Program-made: the position numbers and the translations under genes
The notes under the pieces: generated by a model
Seen by the model: the letters and a program-made list of their open reading frames with translations, nothing else
What the model was told of the DNA's origin: nothing
The model's database searches: none
From: Kitasatospora sp. MAA19
Lineage (GTDB): Bacteria > Actinomycetota > Actinomycetes > Streptomycetales > Streptomycetaceae
Assembly (NCBI RefSeq): GCF_029894125.1
Contig: NZ_JARXYZ010000003.1
Span: 434,001-498,000 of the forward strand
DNA length: 64,000 nucleotides
Reading direction: 5' to 3'
In this document: positions 34,586-42,844 of the stretch, piece after piece
Layout of the letters: each line of letters starts with the position of its first letter
How positions within the stretch are numbered: the first letter of the stretch is position 1

Positions 34586-35161
34586 CTAGGCGGACGCCCG
34601 GCCCGCTCCGCCCACCGGGTCCGTCGCACGGCGCTCGGCGGGCCAGCTGTACACGTACTCGGGCAGCACGTACCCGCCCGGGAACACACCCTCCTGCGCA
34701 CCCGTCCGCACGCCGCCCTCGCGCTCGTAGAAGGCGACCGCGCGGGTGTTGCCGCGCAGCACCTCCAGGTACAACTCGGCCCCGGGGTGACGTTCGGCGA
34801 CGTGGGCGCGGGCCGTGGCGAACAACGCGCGGCCGATGCCGCCGCCGGTCCGGCCGGGGCGGACGTGCAGGTTGTCGACCAGCACCCGGCCGTCCGGCTG
34901 CGGGACGAGGTAGACGAACCCGACCATCTCCCCGGCCTGTTCGGCGATCAGCAGTTCGGGCTCGGCGGCCGGATCGCCGTAGTCGACGGTCAGGCGCAGC
35001 TCCCACAGCTCGCGCCGCTGGACCGGCAGCCCGTCGCCGAGCGCCTCCTCGGGGACGATCCCGCGGTAGGTGGTGCGCCAACTGCGGGCGTGCAGGTCGG
35101 CGACGGCCGCGGCGTCCTGCGCGCCGCCGCGCCGGATGGTGGTCCGCACGGAACTGATCAT
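34586..35161 (-). CDS. GNAT-family N-acetyltransferase
   Basis: 191 residues with one GNAT fold: opening TIRRGGAQDAAAVADLHARSW, strand 4 GFVYLVPQPDGRVLVDNLHV, the acetyl-CoA loop RPGRTGGGIGRALF (R/Q-X-X-G-X-G/A form), and AELYLEVLRGNTRAVAFYER for the later strands. The substrate (small amine, amino acid or protein N-terminus) cannot be told. The ATG at 35161 follows GGGAGG at eight bases; two ATG codons a few residues upstream lack an SD. It diverges from a TetR gene, with two palindromes between them. Confidence 0.88.
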   Translation of the reverse strand: MISSVRTTIRRGGAQDAAAVADLHARSWRTTYRGIVPEEALGDGLPVQRRELWELRLTVDYGDPAAEPELLIAEQAGEMVGFVYLVPQPDGRVLVDNLHVRPGRTGGGIGRALFATARAHVAERHPGAELYLEVLRGNTRAVAFYEREGGVRTGAQEGVFPGGYVLPEYVYSWPAERRATDPVGGAGRASA

Positions 35162-35187
35162 GTGACGAGCCTCCCACATCATTGGAG

Positions 35188-35201
35188 TTGAACATGTTCA
35201 A
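35188..35201. promoter_or_regulatory. Perfect 14-bp palindrome, TetR-operator candidate
   Basis: TTGAACATGTTCAA, 27 bases upstream of the GNAT start. A related GAACGTGTTC lies 30 bases further on; both are between divergent GNAT and TetR genes. Confidence 0.65.
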
Positions 35202-35228
35202 TCGAAGCCTCTACAGTTCTGCCACGCC

Positions 35229-35245
35229 TTTGAACGTGTTCGAAA
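35229..35245. promoter_or_regulatory. Second, related operator-like dyad
   Basis: TTTGAACGTGTTCGAAA, sharing GAAC-N2-GTTC with the site at 35188-35201 (here GAACGTGTTC at 35232-35241). Confidence 0.6.
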
Positions 35246-35344
35246 TCATGGGGGCGGTGGGTGCGGCACCGGGCGTGGAGGGGACGCCCGGTGCCACATC
35301 CACCGACACGGGCTGGAGCCTCGTCTCCGGTTAGGCTCGTCCCC

Positions 35345-36145
35345 GTGGACGACCTGGCAGCGACGAACCGAACGGACGGCACGAGCGGTGCGGCCGAGCC
35401 CACGGCCGCACCCGGCACCGAAAGCGGGCCCCTGCCCGGCGGCCGGGCACAACCGAAGACCGACAAGAGCGAGCAGACCCGGGCCCTGATCCTGGAGACG
35501 GCCATGCGCCTGTTCCAGGAGCGCGGCTACGAGAAGACCACCATGCGCGCGATCGCCACCGAGGCAGGCGTTTCGGTCGGAAATGCTTACTATTATTTTT
35601 CGGCGAAGGAATTCTTGATTCAAGGATTCTATGATCGAATGACGCATGACCATGCGGCGGATGCCAGGAATCGCATGGCCAATACTCGGGATTTTTCCGA
35701 GCGGCTGCAGATCACGCTGGAATCCTGGCTCGACACGGCCGCGCCGTACCACGAGTTCGCCGCGCAGTTCTTCCGGACGGCCGCCGACCCGACCAGCTCA
35801 CTGAGCCCGTTCTCCAACGAGTCGCACCCGGCGCGGGCGACCGCCGTGGAGCTGTTCCGCGACGTGCTGCAGGGCTCCGAGCTGGCACCGAAGCTGGACG
35901 CCGAGCTGGTCGAGCTGCTGCCCGACGTGCTCTGGCTGCACCTCATGGTCGTGGTCCTCTACTGGGTCTTCGACCGGACCGAGGACACCGAGCGGACGCG
36001 GGAATTCGTCCGCCGGTCCACTCCCATGGCGGCCCGGGTGATCAACCTCTCGCGCTATCGGGTATTCCGACCGATCGTCCGCGACGCCAAGGGCCTTATT
36101 CAGGACTTCATCCTGCCCACTATTGGGAAAACCGCCGTCAAGTAG
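35345..36145 (+). CDS. TetR/AcrR-family transcriptional regulator with an AT-rich segment
   Basis: 266 residues. After a 40-residue Thr/Ala/Pro-rich leader the HTH is TRALILETAMRLFQERGYEK with MRAIATEAGVSVGNAYYYF; the ligand domain carries HEFAAQFFRTAADPTSSLSP and WLHLMVVVLYWVFDR, a form seen in one widespread streptomycete TetR subgroup of unknown ligand. GTG at 35345 is chosen because TAGGCT (35332-35337) ends seven bases before it (leaderless). Bases 35581-35640, right after the recognition helix, are only about 32% GC with codons such as AAT, TAT, TTT, ATT, CAA and GAA, quite unlike the rest of the window. The protein is uninterrupted there. Confidence 0.88.
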   Translation: MDDLAATNRTDGTSGAAEPTAAPGTESGPLPGGRAQPKTDKSEQTRALILETAMRLFQERGYEKTTMRAIATEAGVSVGNAYYYFSAKEFLIQGFYDRMTHDHAADARNRMANTRDFSERLQITLESWLDTAAPYHEFAAQFFRTAADPTSSLSPFSNESHPARATAVELFRDVLQGSELAPKLDAELVELLPDVLWLHLMVVVLYWVFDRTEDTERTREFVRRSTPMAARVINLSRYRVFRPIVRDAKGLIQDFILPTIGKTAVK

Positions 36146-36170
36146 CCTGCGCCAGGCCCGGCTTGGACCG

Positions 36171-36210
36171 GCCGAAGGCCGGCCCGCGGCAGTGCGGACC
36201 GGCCTTCGGC
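36171..36210. terminator. Bidirectional terminator
   Basis: Twelve perfect pairs (GCCGAAGGCCGG and complement) with a 16-base loop between the convergent TetR and Eis genes. Confidence 0.75.
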
Positions 36211-36227
36211 GGGGTGCGGCAGCCCGC

Positions 36228-37508
36228 TCAGAACAGGTCCGGGTTCCAGGGCTGCAACGGCGTGCGCAGCAGCAGGTCGGCGGCGGCCGCCGCGCCCGGG
36301 CGCAGTTCGGTGAGCAGGCCGGCCGCGAGCAGCCGGGGCGCCGTCTCGCCGCCCAGGTAGAGCGAACCCAACTCGGAGGAGTCCAGGGCGAGATCGGCGT
36401 CGTCCGTGGTCCGGGTGCAGCGGCCGGTGCCGTCCGCGGCGACCTCGATCGCCCAGCGGCCGGAGGCGTAGCCGAGCCGGTCCTCCACCTCCAGCACCAC
36501 CCGGCCGGGCGCGCCGTACGTCCGGGCGTCGAACGCGGCCGCCACGTCCAGCACCCGCAACCAGGTGAAGTCGGCGTTGTCCACGTACGGGGTGGCGGCG
36601 CGCGGGTCCTGGAGCAGCAGCGGCAGCGGGTCGTCCGCCCCGATGTTCTCCGCGACGACCTTGCGCACCCAGTCGACGGCGAGGACGAAGCGCCACAGCT
36701 CGGCGGCCGTCGCCCGGTCGAGGGCGAGGAAGTCGGCCACGGTCAGGACGCAGTTCGGGTAGCTGCCGTCCCACTTGTCGTCGATCCGGTAGACCACCAG
36801 GCCGGTGACCACGCCGTCGGCGTCGCGGTGGACGGCCGCGAACGGCTCCTTGAACTCGAAGCCCGGCACCTGGAGCTCACCGGTGCTCCGCTTCCACCAC
36901 AGCTCGTCGCGGGCGATCGCGCCCGGCTGGGTGCGCCGCCAGCGCTCGTGCAGGTCGGCGCCCAGCTCGCGCAGCTCCGCCATGGTCACGAAGTCGATCC
37001 GCCCGCCGGGCACGGTGGGCAGGTCGTCGCGCAGGCCGCGGGTGCGGAGCAGGTCGATGTTCCAGCCGTGGCCGCGGGTGGCCGGCCCGTAGCCGTAGCG
37101 GCCGTAGATGTTGTACTCGGCGGCGATCAGGATGGCGACCGCCGATCCGCGCTCGGCGGCGGCCGCGAGGTCGCGGCGCATCATCGTGCCGAGCAGGCCC
37201 CGGCGACGGTGGGTGGAGCTGACCGTCACACCGGTGACGGCGTCGGCCTGGACGACGGCCCCGCCCGGGACGGTCAGTTCCACGTCGAAGCTGCGGAAGG
37301 TGGCGATGCAACGGTCGCCGTCGAAGCCGGCCAGCATGCGGCCCGGCTGCCACTGCCGCCGGCGGAAGTCGGCCGCGCTGTCCGCGTGCGAGCGCAGGAA
37401 GCCCAAGGAGAGGGCCCGATCCCACGCGGCCACCTCGCCCTCGGTGATCGCGCGGATCTGGAGGCCGTTCACGATGTCGACGGCCCCGTCATCGGTTGTG
37501 TTGCCCAT
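36228..37508 (-). CDS. Eis-type (enhanced intracellular survival) N-acetyltransferase
   Basis: 426 residues in the three-part Eis layout: N-terminal GNAT domain with VQADAVTGVTVSSTHRRRGL and GTMMRRDL for acetyl-CoA, a second GNAT-like domain (GLVVYRIDDKWDGSYPNCVL), and a C-terminal SCP2/sterol-carrier-like domain (about 320-426). The general-acid tyrosine lies in NIYGRYGYGPATRG, and the chain ends in Phe (WNPDLF), whose carboxylate is the catalytic base in mycobacterial Eis. Family members acetylate aminoglycosides at several positions, and some acetylate lysines; the natural substrate here is unknown. Start ATG at 37508 (MGNTTDDGAVD). Forty bases downstream of another GNAT gene, so perhaps co-transcribed. 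Confidence 0.9.
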   Translation of the reverse strand: MGNTTDDGAVDIVNGLQIRAITEGEVAAWDRALSLGFLRSHADSAADFRRRQWQPGRMLAGFDGDRCIATFRSFDVELTVPGGAVVQADAVTGVTVSSTHRRRGLLGTMMRRDLAAAAERGSAVAILIAAEYNIYGRYGYGPATRGHGWNIDLLRTRGLRDDLPTVPGGRIDFVTMAELRELGADLHERWRRTQPGAIARDELWWKRSTGELQVPGFEFKEPFAAVHRDADGVVTGLVVYRIDDKWDGSYPNCVLTVADFLALDRATAAELWRFVLAVDWVRKVVAENIGADDPLPLLLQDPRAATPYVDNADFTWLRVLDVAAAFDARTYGAPGRVVLEVEDRLGYASGRWAIEVAADGTGRCTRTTDDADLALDSSELGSLYLGGETAPRLLAAGLLTELRPGAAAAADLLLRTPLQPWNPDLF

Positions 37509-37548
37509 CGGGCCACCGTACGGCCGTCGTTGTCCGACGGCACCCGAT

Positions 37549-38070
37549 TTATTCCGTGCCCGACCCGACGTGCTCCCCCGGCGCCACCACCCAGTGGTTG
37601 CAGCGCAGGACGCGGTCCGCGAAGGAGACGTCCCGCTCACCGAGCAGCCGGAAGCCCAGTGCCCGGCAGATCCCGTTGGACGGGCCGTTGGTGACCGCCG
37701 GGTGGGCGTGCACCGGGCCCCACCGGCCGTCCGCGGCGGCGGCGTCCAGCAGCTCCCGGACGGCCGCCTTGGCGAGGCCGCGCCCCTGGAACTCGGGCAG
37801 CACCATCCAGCCGATCTCGGTCACGGCGGCGCCGTCCTCCTCGTACGACCAGAGCGTGACCCCGCCGGCCACCACCTCCGGCCCGGCCCCGTCCGGGACG
37901 ATCATCTTGATCCACGCGCGGTCCTCCGCCACCTCCACGACGTCCTTGCGCAGCCGCGCCTCCACCCGATCCCGGGGCAGCGGCCCGCCCAGCCCGGCCA
38001 TCATCACCGCGTCGCACCGCATCCGGACGTACGCGTCGACGTCCCCCGCCTCGACATCACGCAGCCTCAT
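37549..38070 (-). CDS. GNAT-family N-acetyltransferase
   Basis: 173 residues: MRLRDVEAGDVDAYVRMRCD opens the fold, VAGGVTLWSYEEDGAAVTEI strands 3-4, IGWMVLPEFQGRGLAKAAV is motif A with the acetyl-CoA loop QGRGLA, and SNGICRALGFRLLGERDV motif B. The GXPLXRDRVEARL segment after the first helix is typical of proteins annotated as RimJ/RimL-like. Substrate unknown. Start ATG at 38070. It precedes the Eis-type gene by 40 bases on the same strand; three GNAT genes lie within 3.5 kb. Confidence 0.85.
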   Translation of the reverse strand: MRLRDVEAGDVDAYVRMRCDAVMMAGLGGPLPRDRVEARLRKDVVEVAEDRAWIKMIVPDGAGPEVVAGGVTLWSYEEDGAAVTEIGWMVLPEFQGRGLAKAAVRELLDAAAADGRWGPVHAHPAVTNGPSNGICRALGFRLLGERDVSFADRVLRCNHWVVAPGEHVGSGTE

Positions 38071-38298
38071 CGCGTCTCCTCCCGAGTGCTCGAACCGGCC
38101 ACGCCGGGGCCGGTCCGGCGGATCCTAGCGCCCATCACCGACACGTCCGGAGCGCAGGCGGGGGTGGCGGCGGCGTCAGGGTACGTGCACCGCACGGCGG
38201 AGGAGGAACGCGGTGCGGCGAGGGCGGCGAGGGCGGGGGCACCTCCCGGCCGACGGCCGGGAAGGGGTCGGCGCGCAGGCCGGGGGTGCGGACGGGCC

Positions 38299-39537
38299 CT
38301 ACGGGCGGGCGTAGAAGTCGGGGGTGCCCATGATCCAGAGGCTGGCCTGTTTGACCGGCCTGCCGGCGCGGGGGGCCTCGATCATCTGATCGTCGCCGAT
38401 GTAGAGGCCGACGTGGTAGATGTCGGCGGCGCGGCCGGTGTGCGTCCAGAAGACGAGGTCGCCGGGGCGCAGCTGGCGGTAGCTGATCGGGGTGCTCTGG
38501 GCGTACTGGTCGGCGGCGAAGTGGTTGAGCTGTCTGCCGCCTTCGCGCCAGGCCATCATGGTGAGCCCGGAGCAGTCGTAGCCGGCCGGACCCTCGCCGC
38601 CCCAGATGTAGGGCAGGCCGATCTTGGAGCGGGCGAAGTCGATGGCGGCGGCCGCGCCCTCGGCGGACCACGGGCGGTCGGCGGGGGGTGCGGCCTGGGT
38701 GGCCTTGGCAGCGGCCTGCTCGGCGGCGGCGCGGGCGGCGGCCTCGGCCTCCCGGGTGGTGATCTCCTCCAGGGCCTCGCGGTGGCGGCGTTCCAGGTCG
38801 ACGGTGGTGTGCCGGGCGGCGGCCAGGTCGGTGAGCAGCTGCTCGCGGCGCCGGTCGGCGGCGAGGACCGCGTCCTGCTGGGCGGCGAGCCGGGCCTCGG
38901 CGCTGGCCTTGGCGGCGCCGACCTCGGTGGCGGCCTTCTCGGCGGCCTCGGTGGCGGTGCGGGCGGCGGCGGAGGCCCGGTTCGCGGCGGCCGCGGTGGA
39001 GGTGGCGGCGTCGAGGATCTGCCGGGTGCGTTCGCTGGCGACGCCGACCACGGCGGCGCGGTCGCCGGCCTCGCGCGGGCCGCGGGCGCCGAGCAGCGCG
39101 TTGAGCGCGGAGAGTTCGGCGCCCGCGCCCTGGCGGTACGTTTCGGCGGCGAGTTGGGCGGCGTCCGCGGCCGCCTCGGAGCGCTCGGCCTCGGCGGCGG
39201 TGGCGCGCCGGCCGGCGGCGGCCTCCTCGGTGCGGGCCCGGGCGAGGGCGAGCTGCGCGCCGTTGTAGGCCTCGACGGCCTGTTCGGCGCTGCGGCCGGC
39301 CCGGTCGAGTTCGGCCCGGGCGGCGGTGAGTCCGGCTTCGATGGCGGTGACGGAGGCGGCGGTGCGGTCGACCTCGGAGCGGGCCCGGTCGATCTCCTCG
39401 GTGGTCGGGTACGGGTCGTCCGGTCGGGCGGGGCCGGCGGTGGGTTCGGGGTCCGCCGGGGCGGCCTGGGCGGCGGGGAGCAGCCCGAGCAGGGCGGTGA
39501 GGGACAACAGGAGGGTCGGCAGGAGCCTGCGCGCCAC
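38299..39537 (-). CDS. Secreted NlpC/P60 peptidoglycan endopeptidase with coiled-coil
   Basis: 412 residues. Signal peptide from the GTG at 39537 (ARRLLPTLLLSLTALLGLL, cleavage after AQA); RBS AAGGGA eight bases upstream. Residues 40-280 are a long Ala/Glu/Arg-rich coiled coil, as in RipA-type hydrolases. The C-terminal NlpC/P60 domain (from about 292) has Cys322 in GYDCSGLTMMAW and His375 in IYHVGLYIGDD, with EAPRAG beyond. Such C40 peptidases cut D-Glu-diaminopimelate bonds in stem peptides during growth and sporulation; the coiled coil may bind FtsEX-like activators or hold the enzyme inactive. A perfect AGTGAC-N6-GTCACT dyad lies about 110 bases upstream. Confidence 0.9.
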   Translation of the reverse strand: MARRLLPTLLLSLTALLGLLPAAQAAPADPEPTAGPARPDDPYPTTEEIDRARSEVDRTAASVTAIEAGLTAARAELDRAGRSAEQAVEAYNGAQLALARARTEEAAAGRRATAAEAERSEAAADAAQLAAETYRQGAGAELSALNALLGARGPREAGDRAAVVGVASERTRQILDAATSTAAAANRASAAARTATEAAEKAATEVGAAKASAEARLAAQQDAVLAADRRREQLLTDLAAARHTTVDLERRHREALEEITTREAEAAARAAAEQAAAKATQAAPPADRPWSAEGAAAAIDFARSKIGLPYIWGGEGPAGYDCSGLTMMAWREGGRQLNHFAADQYAQSTPISYRQLRPGDLVFWTHTGRAADIYHVGLYIGDDQMIEAPRAGRPVKQASLWIMGTPDFYARP

Positions 39538-39640
39538 GAGACATCCCTTCTCACGGGTCCGGAGGGGACGGCGGTCGGACGGTGCGCGGTGCTCGGACCG
39601 GGGCGGCCAGGCGGAGGAGGTCCGACGAATCATCCCATCA

Positions 39641-39658
39641 AGTGACAGAAAGGTCACT
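39641..39658. promoter_or_regulatory. Perfect 6-6-6 inverted repeat upstream of the NlpC/P60 gene
   Basis: AGTGAC-AGAAAG-GTCACT. A possible regulator site; spacing does not fit the known Streptomyces Crp motif. No ydaO-type riboswitch signature is seen nearby. Confidence 0.45.
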
Positions 39659-39776
39659 CGTCGATCATGTTCTCAACTCCGACGCTTTTCGCACCTCGAA
39701 CGCGCCCTGCCAGCCGGGTGACCATCAGATGATCCGATCATGAGTCACCGTCGGTCAGGCGCACGGGGTATGCGAA

Positions 39777-40841
39777 CTACCGGTGGATCCGGCGGGTGCG
39801 CGTCCGCAGCTGGAGGTGTCGCTCGGACCGGCGCTCCACCCCGGTCGGACGGACCGCGTACGTCCGGCTGCGCCCCGCCCGGACCGTGCGGCGACGCTGC
39901 CGCGCCCCGTGGGACCGGCCCGGGCCGCTGCCGCCCGCGCCGTACGCCCCGCCCTCCGCCGCCCCGGCGGCGGCCGCCGAGCGGCGGTCGGCCAGCCGCG
40001 CCTGACGCCGGGCCAGCGCCCGGGCGGCGTGCGCGTCGAGGTGGGCGGTGGCCCGGGCGGCCATCCGCTCGGCCACCCGGTGGGCGGCGGGGTGGTTCGC
40101 GGACACCTTGTCGGGGGCGCCGGCGATCAGGTCGAAGAGCCAGGTGCGGGCCCGGTCCGCACGCCGGTGCAGTCGGCGCTCGCGCCGGAGCGCACGCGCC
40201 CGGCGGCGGGGACGCTTGGCGTACCGCCAGCGGGCCCACGGGCTGCTCGGGCGGGCCAGCCGGACCGCCCCGATCCAGGAGAGGCCGGGGACCATGATGC
40301 CGAGCAGGCCGGTCCACAGCTTGCCCTTGATCAGGCTGATCACCGAGGCCAGGGCGTTCACCGAGATCACCGTGATCAGGCCCCACCTGGTCTCCTGGCC
40401 GGGCACCACGCCGAGCGGCACGTACCCGACCAGCAGCAGGGCGGTGAACAGGATGCCGAAGATCACCGCGTCCACCGACTTGCGGCCCTGCTCGCTCCAG
40501 TACACGTCGTCCAGGTGCAGGATCAGCGCGAACTCGTCCAGCACCAGGCCGCAGCCGATGCCGAAGACCAGCCCGAACCAGTCGATCCACGGGTGACCGC
40601 CGTACGTGGCGAACACCCCGACGCCACCGACCAGCAGGAAGCCCAGGCCGAACACCATGTGATGGATGTGCAGGCCGCCGGGGGTGACGTTGCCGGGCCA
40701 CCAGCGCACCTGGGCACGGATCATCCGGACGCTGAACCGGATGAACACGAAGGAGGTGATGAAGCCGACCAGCAGCAGGAACAGCGGTTGCTTGTGCGCG
40801 GCGACGATGTGCTCGCGGTAGCCGTCCAGCAGTGTGGTCAT
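39777..40841 (-). CDS. Polytopic membrane protein of unknown function
   Basis: 354 residues. Six or so hydrophobic segments lie in residues 20-215 (LFLLLVGFITSFVFIRFSV, IHHMVFGLGFLLVGGVGVF, FGLVFGIGCGLVLDEFALIL, VIFGILFTALLLVGYV, ITVISVNALASVI, LLGIMVPGLSWIGAVRLA). HIHHMVFG and VLDEFALILHLDDVYW place His, Asp and Glu within or beside helices, possibly metal-binding. Residues 220-354 are very basic (many Arg) and cytoplasmic. I do not recognise a named family. ATG at 40841 follows GAAGG at nine bases. It lies 78 bases after the ThrE-type exporter gene on the same strand. Confidence 0.75.
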   Translation of the reverse strand: MTTLLDGYREHIVAAHKQPLFLLLVGFITSFVFIRFSVRMIRAQVRWWPGNVTPGGLHIHHMVFGLGFLLVGGVGVFATYGGHPWIDWFGLVFGIGCGLVLDEFALILHLDDVYWSEQGRKSVDAVIFGILFTALLLVGYVPLGVVPGQETRWGLITVISVNALASVISLIKGKLWTGLLGIMVPGLSWIGAVRLARPSSPWARWRYAKRPRRRARALRRERRLHRRADRARTWLFDLIAGAPDKVSANHPAAHRVAERMAARATAHLDAHAARALARRQARLADRRSAAAAGAAEGGAYGAGGSGPGRSHGARQRRRTVRAGRSRTYAVRPTGVERRSERHLQLRTRTRRIHR

Positions 40842-40919
40842 GCGTCTTACCTTCGTTCCTGGTCCTTCCTCCGGTCTGCCGCGACATGGCCCGGAGCCCA
40901 ACACCGGTCCAACGCGCGG

Positions 40920-42725
40920 TCAGAACCCGCGGGTGCGCTTGGCCGCCCGGCGCGGCACGACCGGGTACAGCGACGGGCGCTCGCCACCGACCGGCAGCTT
41001 CATGAACAGCCGGGCGATCTCGCCGCCGAGGTTCACCCCGATCGCCAGCGCCATCGCGATCGCGGCCGCCCGGGAGACGGACACCAGGCCGGCGCTGGAG
41101 TGCCCCTGCGCGAAGGAGAGCATCCCGAGGTAGAGCGCCGAACCGGGCATCAGCGGGCCGATCGCGGCGGTCACGTACGGCAGCGCGGAGCCGTTGCGGT
41201 AGCGCGCCATCAGCTGGCCGAAGAGGCCGACCAGGCCGGCCGCCACCCCGGTCGCCACGATCGGGGAGAAGCCCGCGTTGTAGGCCAGCACGCCGTAGCT
41301 GGCCCAGCCGATGCCGCTGTTCAGGGTGACCAGCGCGAGGGAGCGGCGGTCGGTCTGCAGCAGGGTGGCGAAGGCCAGGGTCAGCAGCATCGCGGCGGCC
41401 AACTGGACCGGCGGGTAGCTGACGCCCGCCAGGCTCTCGTCCGGCCGCAGCTTCGCCTCGAAGCCGACCCCCAGGTAGAGGATCAGCATCACGCCGATCA
41501 CGATGCCCGCGACCAGGTAGATCACCTCCAGCAGACGGGCCGCGGCGGTGATGTAGAAGCCGGTCAGGCCGTCCTGGACGGCGGCGACCAGGGCCCGCCC
41601 GGGCAGCAGCGCGAACAGGCCACCGGTGATCACCACCGAGCCGCGCAGGCCCCAGTCGTTGAAGGAGAGGACGATCCCGGAGGCGGCGGCCGGCATCGCG
41701 GCCGCCACGAACTGGTAGAACTCCGGCAGCCGGCGCCGGGCCAGCATGGAGGCCAGCCGGTCGCCGAGGACGGCCGCGACGAAGGCGCTGGCGAAGACCA
41801 GCCAGGCCTTGTCGTCGATCCGCCCGCCGACCAGGAAGGTGGCCGCGCCGGCCAGCAGACCGGTGGTCAGCGCGAGCATCCAGGACGGGTAGGGGTGCCG
41901 GTTGCGGCGGATCACGGCGAGCCGGCGGTAGGCGTCGTTGACCGTGACCTTCTCGGCGGTGATGTCCGCGACCAGCTCGTAGACCGCGTTCAGCCGGGTG
42001 TAGTCGGAGGTGCGGCGGCGCACCACCCGGTCGGCGGTGATCGGCGGCTCGACCAGCGAGGGCTGGTGCGAGATGCCGATCAGGGTGAAGGTCACCTGCG
42101 GCTCGCAGTGGTCCAGCCGGTAGGCGTGCGCGATGCCGAGCATGGCCGCCTCGACGTCCTCGGCCGCCTCGCCGCTGGCCAGCAGCAGCTCGCCGATGCG
42201 CAGTGTCAGGTCGAGGATGCGGGGGACGTTGCGGGTGGCCGCCGCAGAGGGGTGCAGCTCGCGGGCGGTCCGCTCGAAGGCGGGGCGCTCGGACATCGGG
42301 GTGCGCAGCAGCGTGCGCATCCGGTCCGGCCAGGGGGCCTCGCCGGGGGCGCCGGCGGTCAGCTCCGGGATCGGGGTGCCGGTGGGCGGGGCGTAGCCGG
42401 CGGCGCGCCACTCCTCGGGGGTGAGGGTGTCCTCGGCGACCGAGCGGCGGCGGGCGGGGCGCGCCGCCTCGGGCGCCGGCTCGCGGCGCGGTTCGGCTTC
42501 CGGTTCCGGTTCCGGGGCCAGCAGGCCCCTGGTCTCCGGGACCGGCGGGACGAGCGGGATGACGGTGGCGGGCTCGACGGTGGGGGCCGGGTGGCCCAGC
42601 AGGCCCTCGGTGGGCGGCGCCTCGGCGGGGTGCACCGGCCGTACCGGCGGCGTCCGCCGTGTCTGACGGACCGCCCGGCCTCCCCTCGCCCGCTTGCCTC
42701 CGCCCGGTCGGCCCCGCTTAGGCAC
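40920..42725 (-). CDS. Threonine/serine exporter family (ThrE) membrane protein
   Basis: 601 residues. ThrE-type exporters consist of a DUF1212 N-terminal helix bundle plus hydrolase-like part and a DUF3815 transport part. Here the ThrE region begins near 170 (ILDLTLRIGELLLASGEAAE, then VEAAMLGIAHAYRLDHCEP), followed by about ten hydrophobic segments to the end. The first 165 residues are a Pro/Glu/Arg-rich cytoplasmic extension absent from short homologues. GTG at 42725 starts the protein (VPKRGRPGG), with AAGGAG five bases upstream. The two neighbours on either side are also membrane proteins. Substrate preference for Thr/Ser is by family only. Confidence 0.85.
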   Translation of the reverse strand: MPKRGRPGGGKRARGGRAVRQTRRTPPVRPVHPAEAPPTEGLLGHPAPTVEPATVIPLVPPVPETRGLLAPEPEPEAEPRREPAPEAARPARRRSVAEDTLTPEEWRAAGYAPPTGTPIPELTAGAPGEAPWPDRMRTLLRTPMSERPAFERTARELHPSAAATRNVPRILDLTLRIGELLLASGEAAEDVEAAMLGIAHAYRLDHCEPQVTFTLIGISHQPSLVEPPITADRVVRRRTSDYTRLNAVYELVADITAEKVTVNDAYRRLAVIRRNRHPYPSWMLALTTGLLAGAATFLVGGRIDDKAWLVFASAFVAAVLGDRLASMLARRRLPEFYQFVAAAMPAAASGIVLSFNDWGLRGSVVITGGLFALLPGRALVAAVQDGLTGFYITAAARLLEVIYLVAGIVIGVMLILYLGVGFEAKLRPDESLAGVSYPPVQLAAAMLLTLAFATLLQTDRRSLALVTLNSGIGWASYGVLAYNAGFSPIVATGVAAGLVGLFGQLMARYRNGSALPYVTAAIGPLMPGSALYLGMLSFAQGHSSAGLVSVSRAAAIAMALAIGVNLGGEIARLFMKLPVGGERPSLYPVVPRRAAKRTRGF

Positions 42726-42762
42726 TTCCACTCCTTGCCGCCCCTGGTGGCCGCCGGCCACC

Positions 42763-42796
42763 GTTCGATCTCGGGATACACCTTGCCTGATCGAAC
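42763..42796. promoter_or_regulatory. Long-spaced inverted repeat upstream of the ThrE-type gene
   Basis: GTTCGATC at 42763-42770 and its perfect complement GATCGAAC at 42789-42796, 18 bases apart, 40-70 bases upstream of the GTG. Either a regulator site or a leader hairpin. Confidence 0.45.
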
Positions 42797-42844
42797 AGTC
42801 CGACGCACATATACGCGGCGTACCGTGACGGGGGCGGCGGGCGC

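Noticed and set aside
39538-39776. Possible c-di-AMP (ydaO) riboswitch before the NlpC/P60 gene, as occurs for some Streptomyces cell-wall hydrolases
   Set aside because: I looked for the conserved paired GGGAACC-type elements and did not find them; only an AGTGAC-N6-GTCACT dyad is present.
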